This document shows, one piece after another, positions 25,664-34,458 of a stretch of DNA of 64,000 bases. The number at the start of each line of letters is the position of its first letter. Position 1 is the stretch's first letter. A model generated the notes under the pieces. It made no database searches and had not been told where the DNA came from. It saw only the letters and a list, made by a program, of their open reading frames with translations. Both the position numbers and the translations under genes were made by a program. This DNA comes from Phycisphaeraceae bacterium (GTDB taxonomy: Bacteria; Planctomycetota; Phycisphaerae; Phycisphaerales; UBA1924), in contig JAHBXF010000002.1 of NCBI GenBank assembly GCA_019636615.1, forward strand, positions 1,180,001 through 1,244,000. The letters are read 5' to 3'.

Positions 25664-28083
25664 GCGGCGCGGGCCCCCGTGTCTCTTGTGGGGGTCGCGG
25701 GCTGCGATGCGGCGCCGGACCTGTTGGGATCTGCCGGTGTCAGCCGTGTGGCGTGGCTGAAAAACCTCGCGAGCACGAGTTCGATCAACGCCATGCACGC
25801 CGCGGCGATCAGGAGCGGAAGGCTGACGGCCGGAAGGTCTCGGGAGTCTTGAAAGAGGCGTGAGCCGGCCTCACCGGCCCGTTGTGGAGTGCCGCTGTCT
25901 GATTGCAGCCAGGAGATCGGGCCCAGTGAAGGGGTGAGCCACTGCTCGATGTGCTCCTGTGTGCGAAGCCCTGTATCGCTGGCGCGGGTGTCTGGCGTGA
26001 ACGTGATGGCGCCCAGTGCCGCGCCGCTGGGGGCACGGGCCACCCACACACCCGACTCACGCACGATGGATTGTGGCATTCCCCCCGCGCCGACGACGAT
26101 GGTGGCCGCGGGTGCCTGTTCGGTGGGCGCTTTCACGATCTCGGCCGCGCCACCGCTGATGACCGGCAGCACGCCGCTGGGGACCGACGAGACGCCGCCG
26201 GTGCGACCGATGCCCTGGCGAACGATCTCCTGCATCAGCGGAACCATGAGCGGCTTTGTGGGCAGATCGGTCCAGGCCAGGGCGCACGCGGCCGACATGA
26301 ACATCACGACGCCCCGCTGTGTCGGCGAGCGGCCGGCCTCTGTTGCATCGGCGGCGGACTCGGCGGGCAGCCCATCGTCTGCGATGAGAAAGGGCCTTCC
26401 GTCGGCGAGTGAAATGAGCACGTCTGACGGGTGCACCCCGCTCACGGGCGGCAGAACCCGGCTGACCTGCACCGGGCGGAGGAGTTCGGCGGCCTCAGCG
26501 GCGAGCGCGCCGAGGAGTGAGTTATGCCCCCCCGTGTTCATCACCAGCCCCTGTGGGGTGTTGAGCGCCAGAGGCTCTCTGGCCAGTTGCCACGGGAGCG
26601 CCAGAGCCCCTGTCATGGCGTCGATCCATGAAGGCGATGACGGCGCTGCGGGCGGGAAGAAGACCAGCAGCACGCCTCGCTCGTGAGCGTCGCGGAGCGA
26701 CTGCCACCCGTCGGCGTCGATGGCGTCTGGCCTGGCGACAAAGACGGCATCGGCCGTGCGGAGCACGCCGGCCAGGCCGACACCCGGCGCGATGCGTCGC
26801 GGATCGACATATTCGACGCGCAGTTCGCCGCGGTCGGCCCGAGAGAGCCCGGCAGCGGCGCGGGGGGCGAGCGCCAGCGAGAGCCACTGCGCGGGGGAAT
26901 AGCGATCAAAGTTCATGCCGGTTTCGCGGTCCGAGGCGTCGATCACGGCGATTTCGATTCGATCGCGCACCTGGATGGGGCGAGACTGCGCATCGTCGAT
27001 CGAAAGAAGGTCGGCGGTGGGGCCAACGTGTGACGCCGCGAGCACGAACGGCAGCGACGAAACCACACGCGTTGCGGCCTCGGCAGGCGGACGCGCGGGG
27101 AGAAAGATCTCGGCGCCCTCCTGGCCCGCGCGCCACGATACATCACCCCGGGCCAGTTCCACCTCTTGCACCACAGCGCCCGTCGCTGAACGCAGCGAGC
27201 CCGTAAGGCGCACCTGGGTAGTCGCGGCGCTCGATGCGGCGGGGCCGCTTCGACCCAGCGTCACACGCACGAGAGAACCCCCCGCGTCTTCATCGGCGCC
27301 CGACAGAAGCACCGGGCGGCTGGGTTCAACCGAGGCGATCCACGTGTTGTCGGCGGGTTCGGTGGTTGGCTTTGAAGCCAGCACCGTCACCTGGCCCAGC
27401 GACGCGGCGAGGGGGCGGAGTTTTGATTCAACGTCCGCGCTGCCGGCACGCCAGTCGGTGAGAATCGCCACCCAGACATTGCCCCCCGGCGCGGCACCAT
27501 CTCGCTGGTCTGAGAGAATCGCCAGCGCCCCGGCGAGGTCTGCGCGGCTGTGCGCCAGCGGCAGTTCGCGTATGGCCTCGCGGACACCGCCGAACTCGGC
27601 GCTGGGCGGGAACGCCACCGCCTGGGCGGGGCCGGCCAGAGAGATCACCGCGGCTCGGTCCCCGCGCGAGGCATCGAGTTGCGCCATGAGTTCGGCCGCG
27701 GCGGCGCGGTGGCGGTCAAGAGCGATCGCGCGGTCGCCCGAGGTGCCGGGCGGGCCGCTGGGGTCTTCGAGCCCCGCGGTGAGGCTGTTGTCGATGATGA
27801 TGTAGAGGGTTCGTGAGCCCGGGCCGGCGAGAGCGCCGAGCCCGGCGAGCACCGGCTTGCCAAGCGCCATCGCCAGCAAGGCGACGAGAAGGCAGCGGCT
27901 GGCGAGCAGGAGGATCTGTTCAAGGTTCATCCGTCGTCGCTGACGGCGGTAGGCCTCGATGAGAAACTTCATCGCCCCCCATGGCACGGGCCTGCGCCGA
28001 CGGCGCATGAGGATGTGAATGATGATCGGGATCGCCACGCACGCGAGCCCCGCAAACGCAAGTACTGGATTCACGAATGTCAT
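25660..28083 (-). CDS. BatA-like (aerotolerance-type) VWA membrane protein
   Basis: 807 residues. The N-terminus MTFVNPVLAFAGLACVAIPIIIHILMRRRRRPVPWG is the BatA N-terminal membrane domain; a second helix follows at about residues 58-80. The VWA segment begins TLYIIIDNSLTAG, a MIDAS of DxSxT form. A long beta-rich region follows and a last helix lies near the C-terminus (LPLLIAAACMALIELVLARFF). It lies 75 nt downstream of the DUF58 gene and overlaps the next gene by 4 nt. DUF58, BatA, VWA and DUF4175 proteins normally occur with a MoxR AAA+ ATPase, which is absent here. Specific function is unknown. Confidence 0.87.
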   Translation of the reverse strand: MTFVNPVLAFAGLACVAIPIIIHILMRRRRRPVPWGAMKFLIEAYRRQRRRMNLEQILLLASRCLLVALLAMALGKPVLAGLGALAGPGSRTLYIIIDNSLTAGLEDPSGPPGTSGDRAIALDRHRAAAAELMAQLDASRGDRAAVISLAGPAQAVAFPPSAEFGGVREAIRELPLAHSRADLAGALAILSDQRDGAAPGGNVWVAILTDWRAGSADVESKLRPLAASLGQVTVLASKPTTEPADNTWIASVEPSRPVLLSGADEDAGGSLVRVTLGRSGPAASSAATTQVRLTGSLRSATGAVVQEVELARGDVSWRAGQEGAEIFLPARPPAEAATRVVSSLPFVLAASHVGPTADLLSIDDAQSRPIQVRDRIEIAVIDASDRETGMNFDRYSPAQWLSLALAPRAAAGLSRADRGELRVEYVDPRRIAPGVGLAGVLRTADAVFVARPDAIDADGWQSLRDAHERGVLLVFFPPAAPSSPSWIDAMTGALALPWQLAREPLALNTPQGLVMNTGGHNSLLGALAAEAAELLRPVQVSRVLPPVSGVHPSDVLISLADGRPFLIADDGLPAESAADATEAGRSPTQRGVVMFMSAACALAWTDLPTKPLMVPLMQEIVRQGIGRTGGVSSVPSGVLPVISGGAAEIVKAPTEQAPAATIVVGAGGMPQSIVRESGVWVARAPSGAALGAITFTPDTRASDTGLRTQEHIEQWLTPSLGPISWLQSDSGTPQRAGEAGSRLFQDSRDLPAVSLPLLIAAACMALIELVLARFFSHATRLTPADPNRSGAASQPATPTRDTGARAA

Positions 28084-28158
28084 GCGTGGGTTCGCAGGGA
28101 CGGGTGGGTGAGACGGGTGAACAGGGCCGAGGGCGAGAAGGGGTGGTTCGCGGTGGTG

Positions 28159-29181
28159 TCAGCCGTATTTGCTGCGTTTGATGGCGGCGTTGCGCCTGGC
28201 GACGAAGGCGGCCAACGGCGGCCCGAGCCAGTCATGGGTGGAGAGCGCCTGGTAATCGAAACCCATGCCGCGGGCCAACCGCTGCACGCCGGCGCAGTGT
28301 TCGTTGAAGACTTCGAGATAGGCCTTGCGCAGGGCGCGAGGGTCGATGCGAAGCGTCTCTTCGCCCTCCATGCCCTCGAAGGGCGCGGCGTCGGCGAAGT
28401 CAAACTGCGACTCGGCGCGGTCGATGGTCTGGAAGAGAATGACATCATGCCCGGCGTGCTTGAGCGCCGCGAGGCTGTCTCTGAGTTCTGAGAGGTCCAG
28501 ATAGAAGTCTGAAATCGCGGCGATGATGCAGCGGTTGGTGAGTTTGCCCAGAACCTGATCGACCGCGCGGTGGAGGTGGGTCGTGCGTTTGCGGTTGGCC
28601 GCGTCGGCGGGGTGAACGCTGAGCGCCCCCACAATCTGCCGCCAGGTGCCCTGGTTGCTGCTGCGGCGCACCAGCGCGCGGATCTCGTCTGAAAAAACGG
28701 CCAGCCCAGCCCGGTCTCCCTGTCGCAGGGTGATGTACGCCAGCGCGGCGGCGAGGGCCGTGGCGTGGTCGAACTTGGTCCAGGTGTCGCGCCCGTCGAA
28801 ACTGGTAGAAGACCCCGCGCCGCTCGCTTCTTTGAACGAACGCGAGCCGTAGTTCATCGAGCCCGAGCCATCGACCAGCACCACCAGGTCAAGGCTTGTC
28901 TCCTGCTGGTGCTGTTTGAGGTGGAGTTTGTCGGTGCGCCCGTACACCTTCCAGTCGAGGTGGCGGAGGTCGTCGCCGGGCACATAGGGGCGGTGCTGCG
29001 CGAACTCCACGCTCAGGCCGCGGTAGGGGGAGCGGTGCTGGCCCGAGGAAAGCCCTTCCACGATCATCTTGGCGCGCAGCTCGAAACTGCCCAGCCGCGC
29101 GAGGGTCTGGGGGTGGAGATAGATCGAGGCGTCAGCCTCGGGGAGGCGTTGGGGCGCCGCTGGGCCGGCGGGGTCTGGCAT
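28159..29181 (-). CDS. DUF58 domain-containing protein
   Basis: 340 residues, soluble. The family hallmark PYVPGDDLRHLDWKVYGRTD with LHLKQHQQE is followed by a VWA-like core (LVVLVDGSGSMNYGS) and ends with a FEVFNEHCAGVQRLARGMGFDY type region. DUF58 proteins usually partner a MoxR ATPase in assembling or activating periplasmic or membrane complexes. It is the first gene of the minus-strand run 29181 to 16074. TAGACT lies 6 nt before the ATG, suggesting that this operon has a leaderless first cistron. It diverges from aspS. Confidence 0.92.
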   Translation of the reverse strand: MPDPAGPAAPQRLPEADASIYLHPQTLARLGSFELRAKMIVEGLSSGQHRSPYRGLSVEFAQHRPYVPGDDLRHLDWKVYGRTDKLHLKQHQQETSLDLVVLVDGSGSMNYGSRSFKEASGAGSSTSFDGRDTWTKFDHATALAAALAYITLRQGDRAGLAVFSDEIRALVRRSSNQGTWRQIVGALSVHPADAANRKRTTHLHRAVDQVLGKLTNRCIIAAISDFYLDLSELRDSLAALKHAGHDVILFQTIDRAESQFDFADAAPFEGMEGEETLRIDPRALRKAYLEVFNEHCAGVQRLARGMGFDYQALSTHDWLGPPLAAFVARRNAAIKRSKYG

Positions 29182-29187
29182 CGGGTA

Positions 29188-29193
29188 AGTCTA
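29188..29193 (-). promoter_or_regulatory. Putative -10 element (TAGACT) of the DUF58 operon, leaderless type
   Basis: TAGACT on the minus strand is followed by six bases and the ATG at 29181. It would drive the seven-gene operon down to 16074. Confidence 0.45.
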
Positions 29194-29272
29194 TCGGTTG
29201 GCGGCCGATGGCGTCGCCGCAATCGGCGGGAAGGGCCCGGGGTTGTCCGGCGTGCCGGAGCGGGCGTTCACC

Positions 29273-29278
29273 TACACT
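29273..29278 (+). promoter_or_regulatory. Putative -10 element (TACACT) of aspS
   Basis: TACACT at 29273 lies 38 nt before the aspS ATG, leaving a short leader that contains a purine-rich GGAAAG at 29312 region. The hexamer is the same as that used in the leaderless set, but this gene has room for a ribosome binding site. Confidence 0.45.
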
Positions 29279-29316
29279 CTGGGCCCATTGTTTCGAACCC
29301 CCGGAAAGATGACTCC

Positions 29317-31185
29317 ATGCTGATCCGAACGCACACGTGCGGTGAACTCCGCGACTCACACGTCGGCCAGACCATTCGCCTGAACGGGTGGGTGAACTCG
29401 TACCGAGACCACGGCAACCTGGTCTTCATCGACCTGCGCGACCGCTTCGGCATCACGCAGTTGGTCTTTGACCCCGACGACGGCGCGGACGCGGCGATGA
29501 TGGCCGCCGCGGACAAACTTCGCAACGAGGATGTCGTCGCGATCGAGGGCAAGGTCCGGGTGCGCATCGGCGGAGAAAACCCAAAACTCGCCAGCGGCAA
29601 GATCGAGATCGCGGTGACCACCCTGCGGGTGCTGAGCAAGACCGACAACCCGCCTTTTCTTCCTGACGACATGGGCAAACTGCCGTCGGAAGAGTTCCGC
29701 ATGGCGTACCGCTACATCGATCTTCGCCGCCCGCGGATGCAGCAGATCCTCGCGCTGCGCCACAAGGTGTACCAGTCTACCCGCCGCTATTTCGACGAGA
29801 ACGGGTTTCTCGAGGTTGAAACGCCGATCCTGTACAAGAGCACGCCGGAGGGGGCTCGCGAGTTTCTCGTGCCCAGCCGGCACGTGGCGGGCACGTTCTA
29901 CGCGCTGCCCCAGAGCCCGCAGTTGTTCAAGCAGATCCTGATGATCTCGGGCTGCGACCGCTACATGCAGATCTGCCGCTGTTTCCGCGACGAAGACCCG
30001 CGCGCCGACCGCCAGGCCGAGTTCACGCAGATCGATCTTGAGATGTCCTTCGTTCGGCGCGAACAGGTCATGGAGATGATGGAAGGCTTTGTGCGCCGGC
30101 TCTGGAAGGAAGTCGCGGGAGTTGACGTGCCGCCGATGCTCCGCATGACCTACCGCGAAGCCATGGAGGATTACGGCATCGACCGCCCTGACCTGCGCTA
30201 CGACCTCAAGATCCGCGATATCTCGGAGTTCGCGGGCAAGGTCGACTTCGCCATCTTCAAGAACGCGCTCGACAAGGGCAATGACCGCCCACCCTTCAAC
30301 AGCAAGCGGGGCGTGGTGAAAGCCGTGCGCGTTCCCGGCGGGGCCGAGAAACTCACCCGCAAGATCACCGACGGATACACCGAGTTTGTCAAGGGCTTCG
30401 GGGCCGGCGGCGTCGCCGTGGTCAAGTGCATCAAGGGCGAAGACGGCCAGCCGAAACTCGATACGGGCATCGCCAAGTTTCTCGAGCCGCACTCGCAGGA
30501 GTTCCGCACGCTGCTCGGTGTCGAGCCCGGCGACACGGTGCTCTTCGTGGCCGATACCTACGCCACCGCGACCAAGGCCATCGGTGAACTGCGGCAGAAG
30601 GTCGCGCGCGACATGGGCCTGGTGCCCAAACCCGGCGCCGAGGGTGGGCCCTGGAAGTTTCTGTGGGTTGTCGATTTCCCCATGTTCGAGCGCAACAAAG
30701 AGACGGGCAAGTGGGTGGCCATGCACCACCCCTTCACCTCGCCGCGCGACGATCAGATGCAGGCATTCCTCGACGCGGGCGAAGATGACGAGGTCACGAT
30801 CGAGGGCATCGTTTCGGCGGGGTACGACATCGTGCTCAACGGCCAGGAGATCGCGGGCGGCAGCGTGCGCATCCATGACCGCGACGTGCAGTCCAAAGTC
30901 TTCCGCCTTCTGGGTTTGACGCCCGAGCAGGCCAAGGAGAAGTTCTCGTTCCTGCTCGAGGCGCTCTCCTACGGCGCGCCGCCCCACGCCGGCGTGGCCT
31001 TCGGCCTCGACCGGCTCGTGATGAACTTCGCCGGCACCGAGAACATCCGGGATGTCATCGCCTTCCCCAAGACGCAGACCGGCGCCGACCTCATGACCAA
31101 GGCCCCGAGCCACGTGCCCGACAATCAACTCACCGACGTACACATCAAGAGCATCGCGCCCGCGACGCCCGGATCGCCCGGGTAA
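29317..31185 (+). CDS. aspS: Aspartate--tRNA ligase
   Basis: Class IIb synthetase of 622 residues, somewhat above the bacterial-type norm of about 590. Order of domains: N-terminal OB-fold anticodon-binding part (GWVNSYRDHGNLVFIDLRDRFG), motif 2 (FRDEDPRADRQAEFTQIDLEMSF), the bacterial GAD insertion (about residues 300-430), and motif 3 (GVAFGLDRLVM). The ATG at 29317 is preceded by GGAAAG with good spacing; the open frame further upstream is antisense to the DUF58 gene and is rejected. Whether it also charges tRNA-Asn (non-discriminating) cannot be decided from what is visible. Confidence 0.95.
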   Translation: MLIRTHTCGELRDSHVGQTIRLNGWVNSYRDHGNLVFIDLRDRFGITQLVFDPDDGADAAMMAAADKLRNEDVVAIEGKVRVRIGGENPKLASGKIEIAVTTLRVLSKTDNPPFLPDDMGKLPSEEFRMAYRYIDLRRPRMQQILALRHKVYQSTRRYFDENGFLEVETPILYKSTPEGAREFLVPSRHVAGTFYALPQSPQLFKQILMISGCDRYMQICRCFRDEDPRADRQAEFTQIDLEMSFVRREQVMEMMEGFVRRLWKEVAGVDVPPMLRMTYREAMEDYGIDRPDLRYDLKIRDISEFAGKVDFAIFKNALDKGNDRPPFNSKRGVVKAVRVPGGAEKLTRKITDGYTEFVKGFGAGGVAVVKCIKGEDGQPKLDTGIAKFLEPHSQEFRTLLGVEPGDTVLFVADTYATATKAIGELRQKVARDMGLVPKPGAEGGPWKFLWVVDFPMFERNKETGKWVAMHHPFTSPRDDQMQAFLDAGEDDEVTIEGIVSAGYDIVLNGQEIAGGSVRIHDRDVQSKVFRLLGLTPEQAKEKFSFLLEALSYGAPPHAGVAFGLDRLVMNFAGTENIRDVIAFPKTQTGADLMTKAPSHVPDNQLTDVHIKSIAPATPGSPG

Positions 31186-31388
31186 CCATCGGCATCGATT
31201 GACCTGACACGGGTTTCCCCTCACCGGAGCCGAACGCGCCGCGATGGCGTGGGCTGCCTTGCCTGCGAGGTCTCCTCCTCTTTATTCCCGCACCGTTCAT
31301 CGTCCCGTGCGAAGAACTTCAGGCCTGGAACGCACGTACCCTACCCCACTCTTCAGGGCGCGAACAACTGTCGCACTGAAGCACCACC

Positions 31389-32294
31389 ATGAGCACCGAT
31401 ACCGCCCAGGCCTCTGCACCCCGCTCTCCCGCCGCGCCCAGCGCCGCGCACCACCCTCACCACGATCTTGAGGCGCACGAGGTTCATTTCGCCGACGGAT
31501 TCAAGCGGGACTACCCCATCACCTGGTGGGCGACGATGCTGGGCCCGTTCGTGGCCACGGCCATTCTGCTCTCGGTTCTCTGGTTTCAGCGAGGCGGAGA
31601 CTTCGTGCTCAAACTCGCCGGCACCGCGCTGGTGACCTTCTTCGGGCTGGGCAGGTTCGTGATCATCTTCGGCTCTGATGCGCCGAAGATCGATCTTGAA
31701 GACGTGGCGATTCACGCCTCAAAGTTCAACTTTCTCACGCGTGCCGAACTCTTCACGATGGTCTCGTGGATGGACTTGTGCGCCGCGACACTGCTCATCT
31801 TCCACGCGGGGTTCCTATACAAGATCCCCAAACTGGGGCCTCGCCTGCTGGCCCTGCGTGAAGAGGGCGAGTTCTTCATGCGCTACCAGCCGTGGATCAG
31901 GCGGTTCACGTTCATCGGGCTGGTCATCTTTGTGACCTTCCCCATCGCGGCCACCGGCTCCGTGGCGGGCTCGATCTTCGGCCGACTGCTGGGCATGAGC
32001 CGCTGGGCCACCATGACCGCGCTGGTCTGCGGAACGCTCATCGGCAACAGCATCATGCTGGTCATCGGCAAGGCAGTGTCAAAGGTGCCCTTCTTCAACC
32101 CCAACAACCCGCTGAACCTGGTTGCGGGCGCAGGACTCATCATCATCGTTCTCTTCATACTCAACTGGCGGTACCAGAAGATCAAGAAGCAGTACGCGCT
32201 GGCCAACCCAACGCCGGACGCCATCGCCGCCGCCGTGCTCAACAAGTCGCACGCGGGGCATGATTCTCAGCCACCCGCCCCGCCGCGCGGCTGA
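31389..32294 (+). CDS. Small multidrug export-like integral membrane protein
   Basis: 301 residues: a His- and Ala-rich cytoplasmic N-terminus (to about residue 40), then six or so hydrophobic helices. The segment TFPIAATGSVAGSIFGRLLGMSRWATMTALVCGTLIGNSI resembles the core of the Sm_multidrug_ex / COG2426 family. A basic tail and a Lys/His-containing C-terminus follow. Substrate is unknown and the family name rests on weak evidence. It follows aspS after 203 nt and converges with the globin gene. Confidence 0.65.
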   Translation: MSTDTAQASAPRSPAAPSAAHHPHHDLEAHEVHFADGFKRDYPITWWATMLGPFVATAILLSVLWFQRGGDFVLKLAGTALVTFFGLGRFVIIFGSDAPKIDLEDVAIHASKFNFLTRAELFTMVSWMDLCAATLLIFHAGFLYKIPKLGPRLLALREEGEFFMRYQPWIRRFTFIGLVIFVTFPIAATGSVAGSIFGRLLGMSRWATMTALVCGTLIGNSIMLVIGKAVSKVPFFNPNNPLNLVAGAGLIIIVLFILNWRYQKIKKQYALANPTPDAIAAAVLNKSHAGHDSQPPAPPRG

Positions 32295-32305
32295 ACAGGC
32301 CGCCG

Positions 32306-32740
32306 TCAGGCCGCGAGCCGGGGGGTGGTCTCTTTGGCACCTGCTCCGGCCATCATGACACCCGTCACCGCGTCGAGCATCTCGGACCATGCCCAGGCAA
32401 GATCGTCGTTCCACTCTTCGCCGGAGATCAGTTCGATGGCATCGAGCAGTTCGTGCTTGATGATCCGGTAATGCCCGATATTCGCGCCCGCCCGCGCGGC
32501 CTGTTCGCCCAACACGGCCAGGGGTTCCTGCAACTTCTGGAACGAGTGCACGTGGCGCACAACCTGCCCGAGGGTGTCGAAGAGTTTCTGGTTCAGTTCG
32601 CTCGTGTCGTCCGGGAACATCGCCCGCACGCCCGGGTGGTGGTCTGCCAGGCTCCGGAATACCCGCGCGATCAGCGCCGCCCCGCACGGCTTGATCGAAC
32701 GGAAACTCGCCCTGAGGTATTCGGCTTGTGCTCTGTTCAT
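32306..32740 (-). CDS. Globin-family protein lacking the proximal histidine
   Basis: 144 residues with the full globin helical pattern: SFRSIKPCGAALIARVFRSLADHHPGVRAMFPDD (helices A-C with the CD1 Phe), LNQKLFDTLGQVVRHV (helix E with Gln near E7) and a C-terminal part resembling bacterial single-domain globins and flavohaemoglobin heads. In those proteins the F helix reads LGxRHxxxGV..HY; here it is LGEQAARAGANIGHY, so the haem-ligating His is Ala. The ATG at 32740 has GGAGAC upstream; an ATG at 32755 is an alternative. No reductase domain is attached. It may be a haem-free sensor globin, or it may bind haem in another way. Confidence 0.85.
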   Translation of the reverse strand: MNRAQAEYLRASFRSIKPCGAALIARVFRSLADHHPGVRAMFPDDTSELNQKLFDTLGQVVRHVHSFQKLQEPLAVLGEQAARAGANIGHYRIIKHELLDAIELISGEEWNDDLAWAWSEMLDAVTGVMMAGAGAKETTPRLAA

Positions 32741-32905
32741 GCTCGCTGTCTCCATCTGTGAGTGTTGACCCTCACCATCGGAGCCGCGGGCAACCCTGCT
32801 TTGACTTTGTGCGATCCCAGCAAGAAACGTGCGCCCCGACGAAGCGCCGGTAGCGGCTGGATCGCTACAGACCGCCGCGCCGCACACACGGCCCATGCGC
32901 ACAGA

Positions 32906-33586
32906 TTACCAGGGCAGCACAGACCCATCAAAGCTCAGGAACTTGCCGTTGTCGGCCGGCACCAGCGAATCGATCACGCGGATCATCGCGCCGGCGCTCT
33001 GCACGCTCGTCAACGGCGCCATCGGGCCGCCCATGTCGGTTTGTACCCAACCCGGATGCAGCGACACCACCGTGTAGTGCGCCGCCCCAAGTTCGCACGC
33101 CAACTGCGCCGACACCATATTCAGCGCGGCCTTGCTCGCCCGGTATGCGTACGAAAACCCGGCGCGGCAACCCGCGATGCTGCCCAGTTCGCTGCTGATA
33201 TTCACGATCTTCTTGACCGTTGACTCGGCCATGCGCTCGCCCATCGCGCGGGTGATGAGCAGCGGCGCCACGGTGTTGATCATCAGCACACGGAGCATCT
33301 CCTGCGCGGTGATCTCGGCGAGCGATTTTTCCTCGCTCGAGACGCCCGCGTTGTTGATGAGCACATCAACCTTTTCGTCCCCAAGCGCAGCGGCAAGGCT
33401 CAGGATCGAAGCCTCGGAGGAAACCTCGAGGGGCACCAGGCGCGCGCAGGCCTGTCTGGCGGGGCCCGGGGCCTGCCCGGGATTTCGCACGGTGCCGATC
33501 ACTCGCTCGCCGCGGGCGCTCAACTGCGACGCGAGTTCAAGCCCCAGGCCGCGGCTCACGCCGGTGATCAGGTACGTCTTCGCCAT
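32906..33586 (-). CDS. Short-chain dehydrogenase/reductase
   Basis: 226 residues. The NAD(P) loop TGVSRGLG at residues 8-15, LINNAGVSSEEKS, the catalytic Ser in NISSELGSIAG and the YRASK (Tyr-x-x-x-Lys) of the active site are visible. The short length and the NMVSAQLACEL region resemble C-factor/CsgA-like SDRs. Substrate unknown. The ATG is preceded by GGGGAGAGACC and lies 31 nt after the CoA-transferase stop, so the two genes are probably cotranscribed. Confidence 0.9.
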   Translation of the reverse strand: MAKTYLITGVSRGLGLELASQLSARGERVIGTVRNPGQAPGPARQACARLVPLEVSSEASILSLAAALGDEKVDVLINNAGVSSEEKSLAEITAQEMLRVLMINTVAPLLITRAMGERMAESTVKKIVNISSELGSIAGCRAGFSYAYRASKAALNMVSAQLACELGAAHYTVVSLHPGWVQTDMGGPMAPLTSVQSAGAMIRVIDSLVPADNGKFLSFDGSVLPW

Positions 33587-33617
33587 GTCATGGTCTCTCC
33601 CCGCCGCGAACGCGCAC

Positions 33618-34415
33618 TCACCCCTGGCGAACCGTGCGTTGTTCGATGCGTTTTTCCGGCACCGTCTTCACAACCCTGTCGACAAACGACCCCGGCGTGT
33701 GTACACCGTCCGCCTCGATCTCGCCCAGGGGCACAATCTGCTCGACCTCGGCGATGGTGAACGCGGCGGCGGTGGCCATCATCGGGTTGAAGTTTCTGGC
33801 GGTCTTGCGGTAGACCAGGTTGCCGAAGGTGTCGGCCGTGTGCGCTTTGACCAACGCCAGGTCGGCGTACAGCCCCGTCTCGAGCACGTACTCGCGCGGG
33901 GAGCCGCCCCGGGGGACGTCGCCGGGCCTGCCCGCGAAGCCCCGCCCGGGGATGGTCGCGCCGCCCGGCCCTTCGGCGGGCCGGTAGAACTCTCGCGTGT
34001 CTTTGCCGTCAGCCACGATCGTGCCCGCGCCCGTGGCGGTATAGAAAGCAGGGATGCCCGCGCCGCCGGCGCGGATGCGCTCGGCGAGCGTTCCCTGCGG
34101 GTTAAACTCGACCTCCAACTCGCCCGTCAGGTACTGCTTTTCGAACGTGGCGTTCTCGCCCACGTAACTGCTGATCATTTTCTTGATCTGGCGGGTCTGC
34201 AAGAGCAGCCCGAGGCCGAAATCATCCACCCCCGCGTTGTTGCTGATGCAGGTCAGGTCTTTCACGCCGCTGTCGCGCAGCGCGAGGATCAGGTGCTCGG
34301 GGATGCCGCACAGCCCGAACCCCCCCACCATGACCACCATCCCGTCACGGAGCACGCCGCGTTCGCGGAGGTCGGCGAAGGCGGCGGCGGCGTCTTGGTA
34401 CATTTTGCTTTTCAT
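33618..34415 (-). CDS. 3-oxoacid CoA-transferase subunit A, no adjacent subunit B
   Basis: About 265 residues. Family sequence is clear: GMVVMVGGFGLCGIPEHLI, SNNAGVDDFGLGLLL, SSYVGEN, GELEVEFNPQGTLAERIRAGGAGIPAFYTATG and GNLVYRKTARNFNPMMATAA. Subunit A normally forms an A2B2 enzyme that transfers CoA between succinyl-CoA and a 3-oxoacid. Two things are odd: the subunit B gene that normally follows directly is absent (an SDR is there instead), and about 28 Gly/Pro-rich residues are inserted between the REF and YVLETGLYADLALVKA segments. The start at 34415 (MKSKMYQ) is the first plausible one; TACCGT lies 13 nt upstream. Confidence 0.9.
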   Translation of the reverse strand: MKSKMYQDAAAAFADLRERGVLRDGMVVMVGGFGLCGIPEHLILALRDSGVKDLTCISNNAGVDDFGLGLLLQTRQIKKMISSYVGENATFEKQYLTGELEVEFNPQGTLAERIRAGGAGIPAFYTATGAGTIVADGKDTREFYRPAEGPGGATIPGRGFAGRPGDVPRGGSPREYVLETGLYADLALVKAHTADTFGNLVYRKTARNFNPMMATAAAFTIAEVEQIVPLGEIEADGVHTPGSFVDRVVKTVPEKRIEQRTVRQG

Positions 34416-34458
34416 ACGCGTGGAGCCAACGGTACGCGCGGCAACGCCCCGGCGCGCT

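Noticed and set aside
28765..29316. N-terminal extension of aspS
   Set aside because: It is antisense to the DUF58 gene and lies upstream of the TACACT box; AspRS homology begins at 29317.
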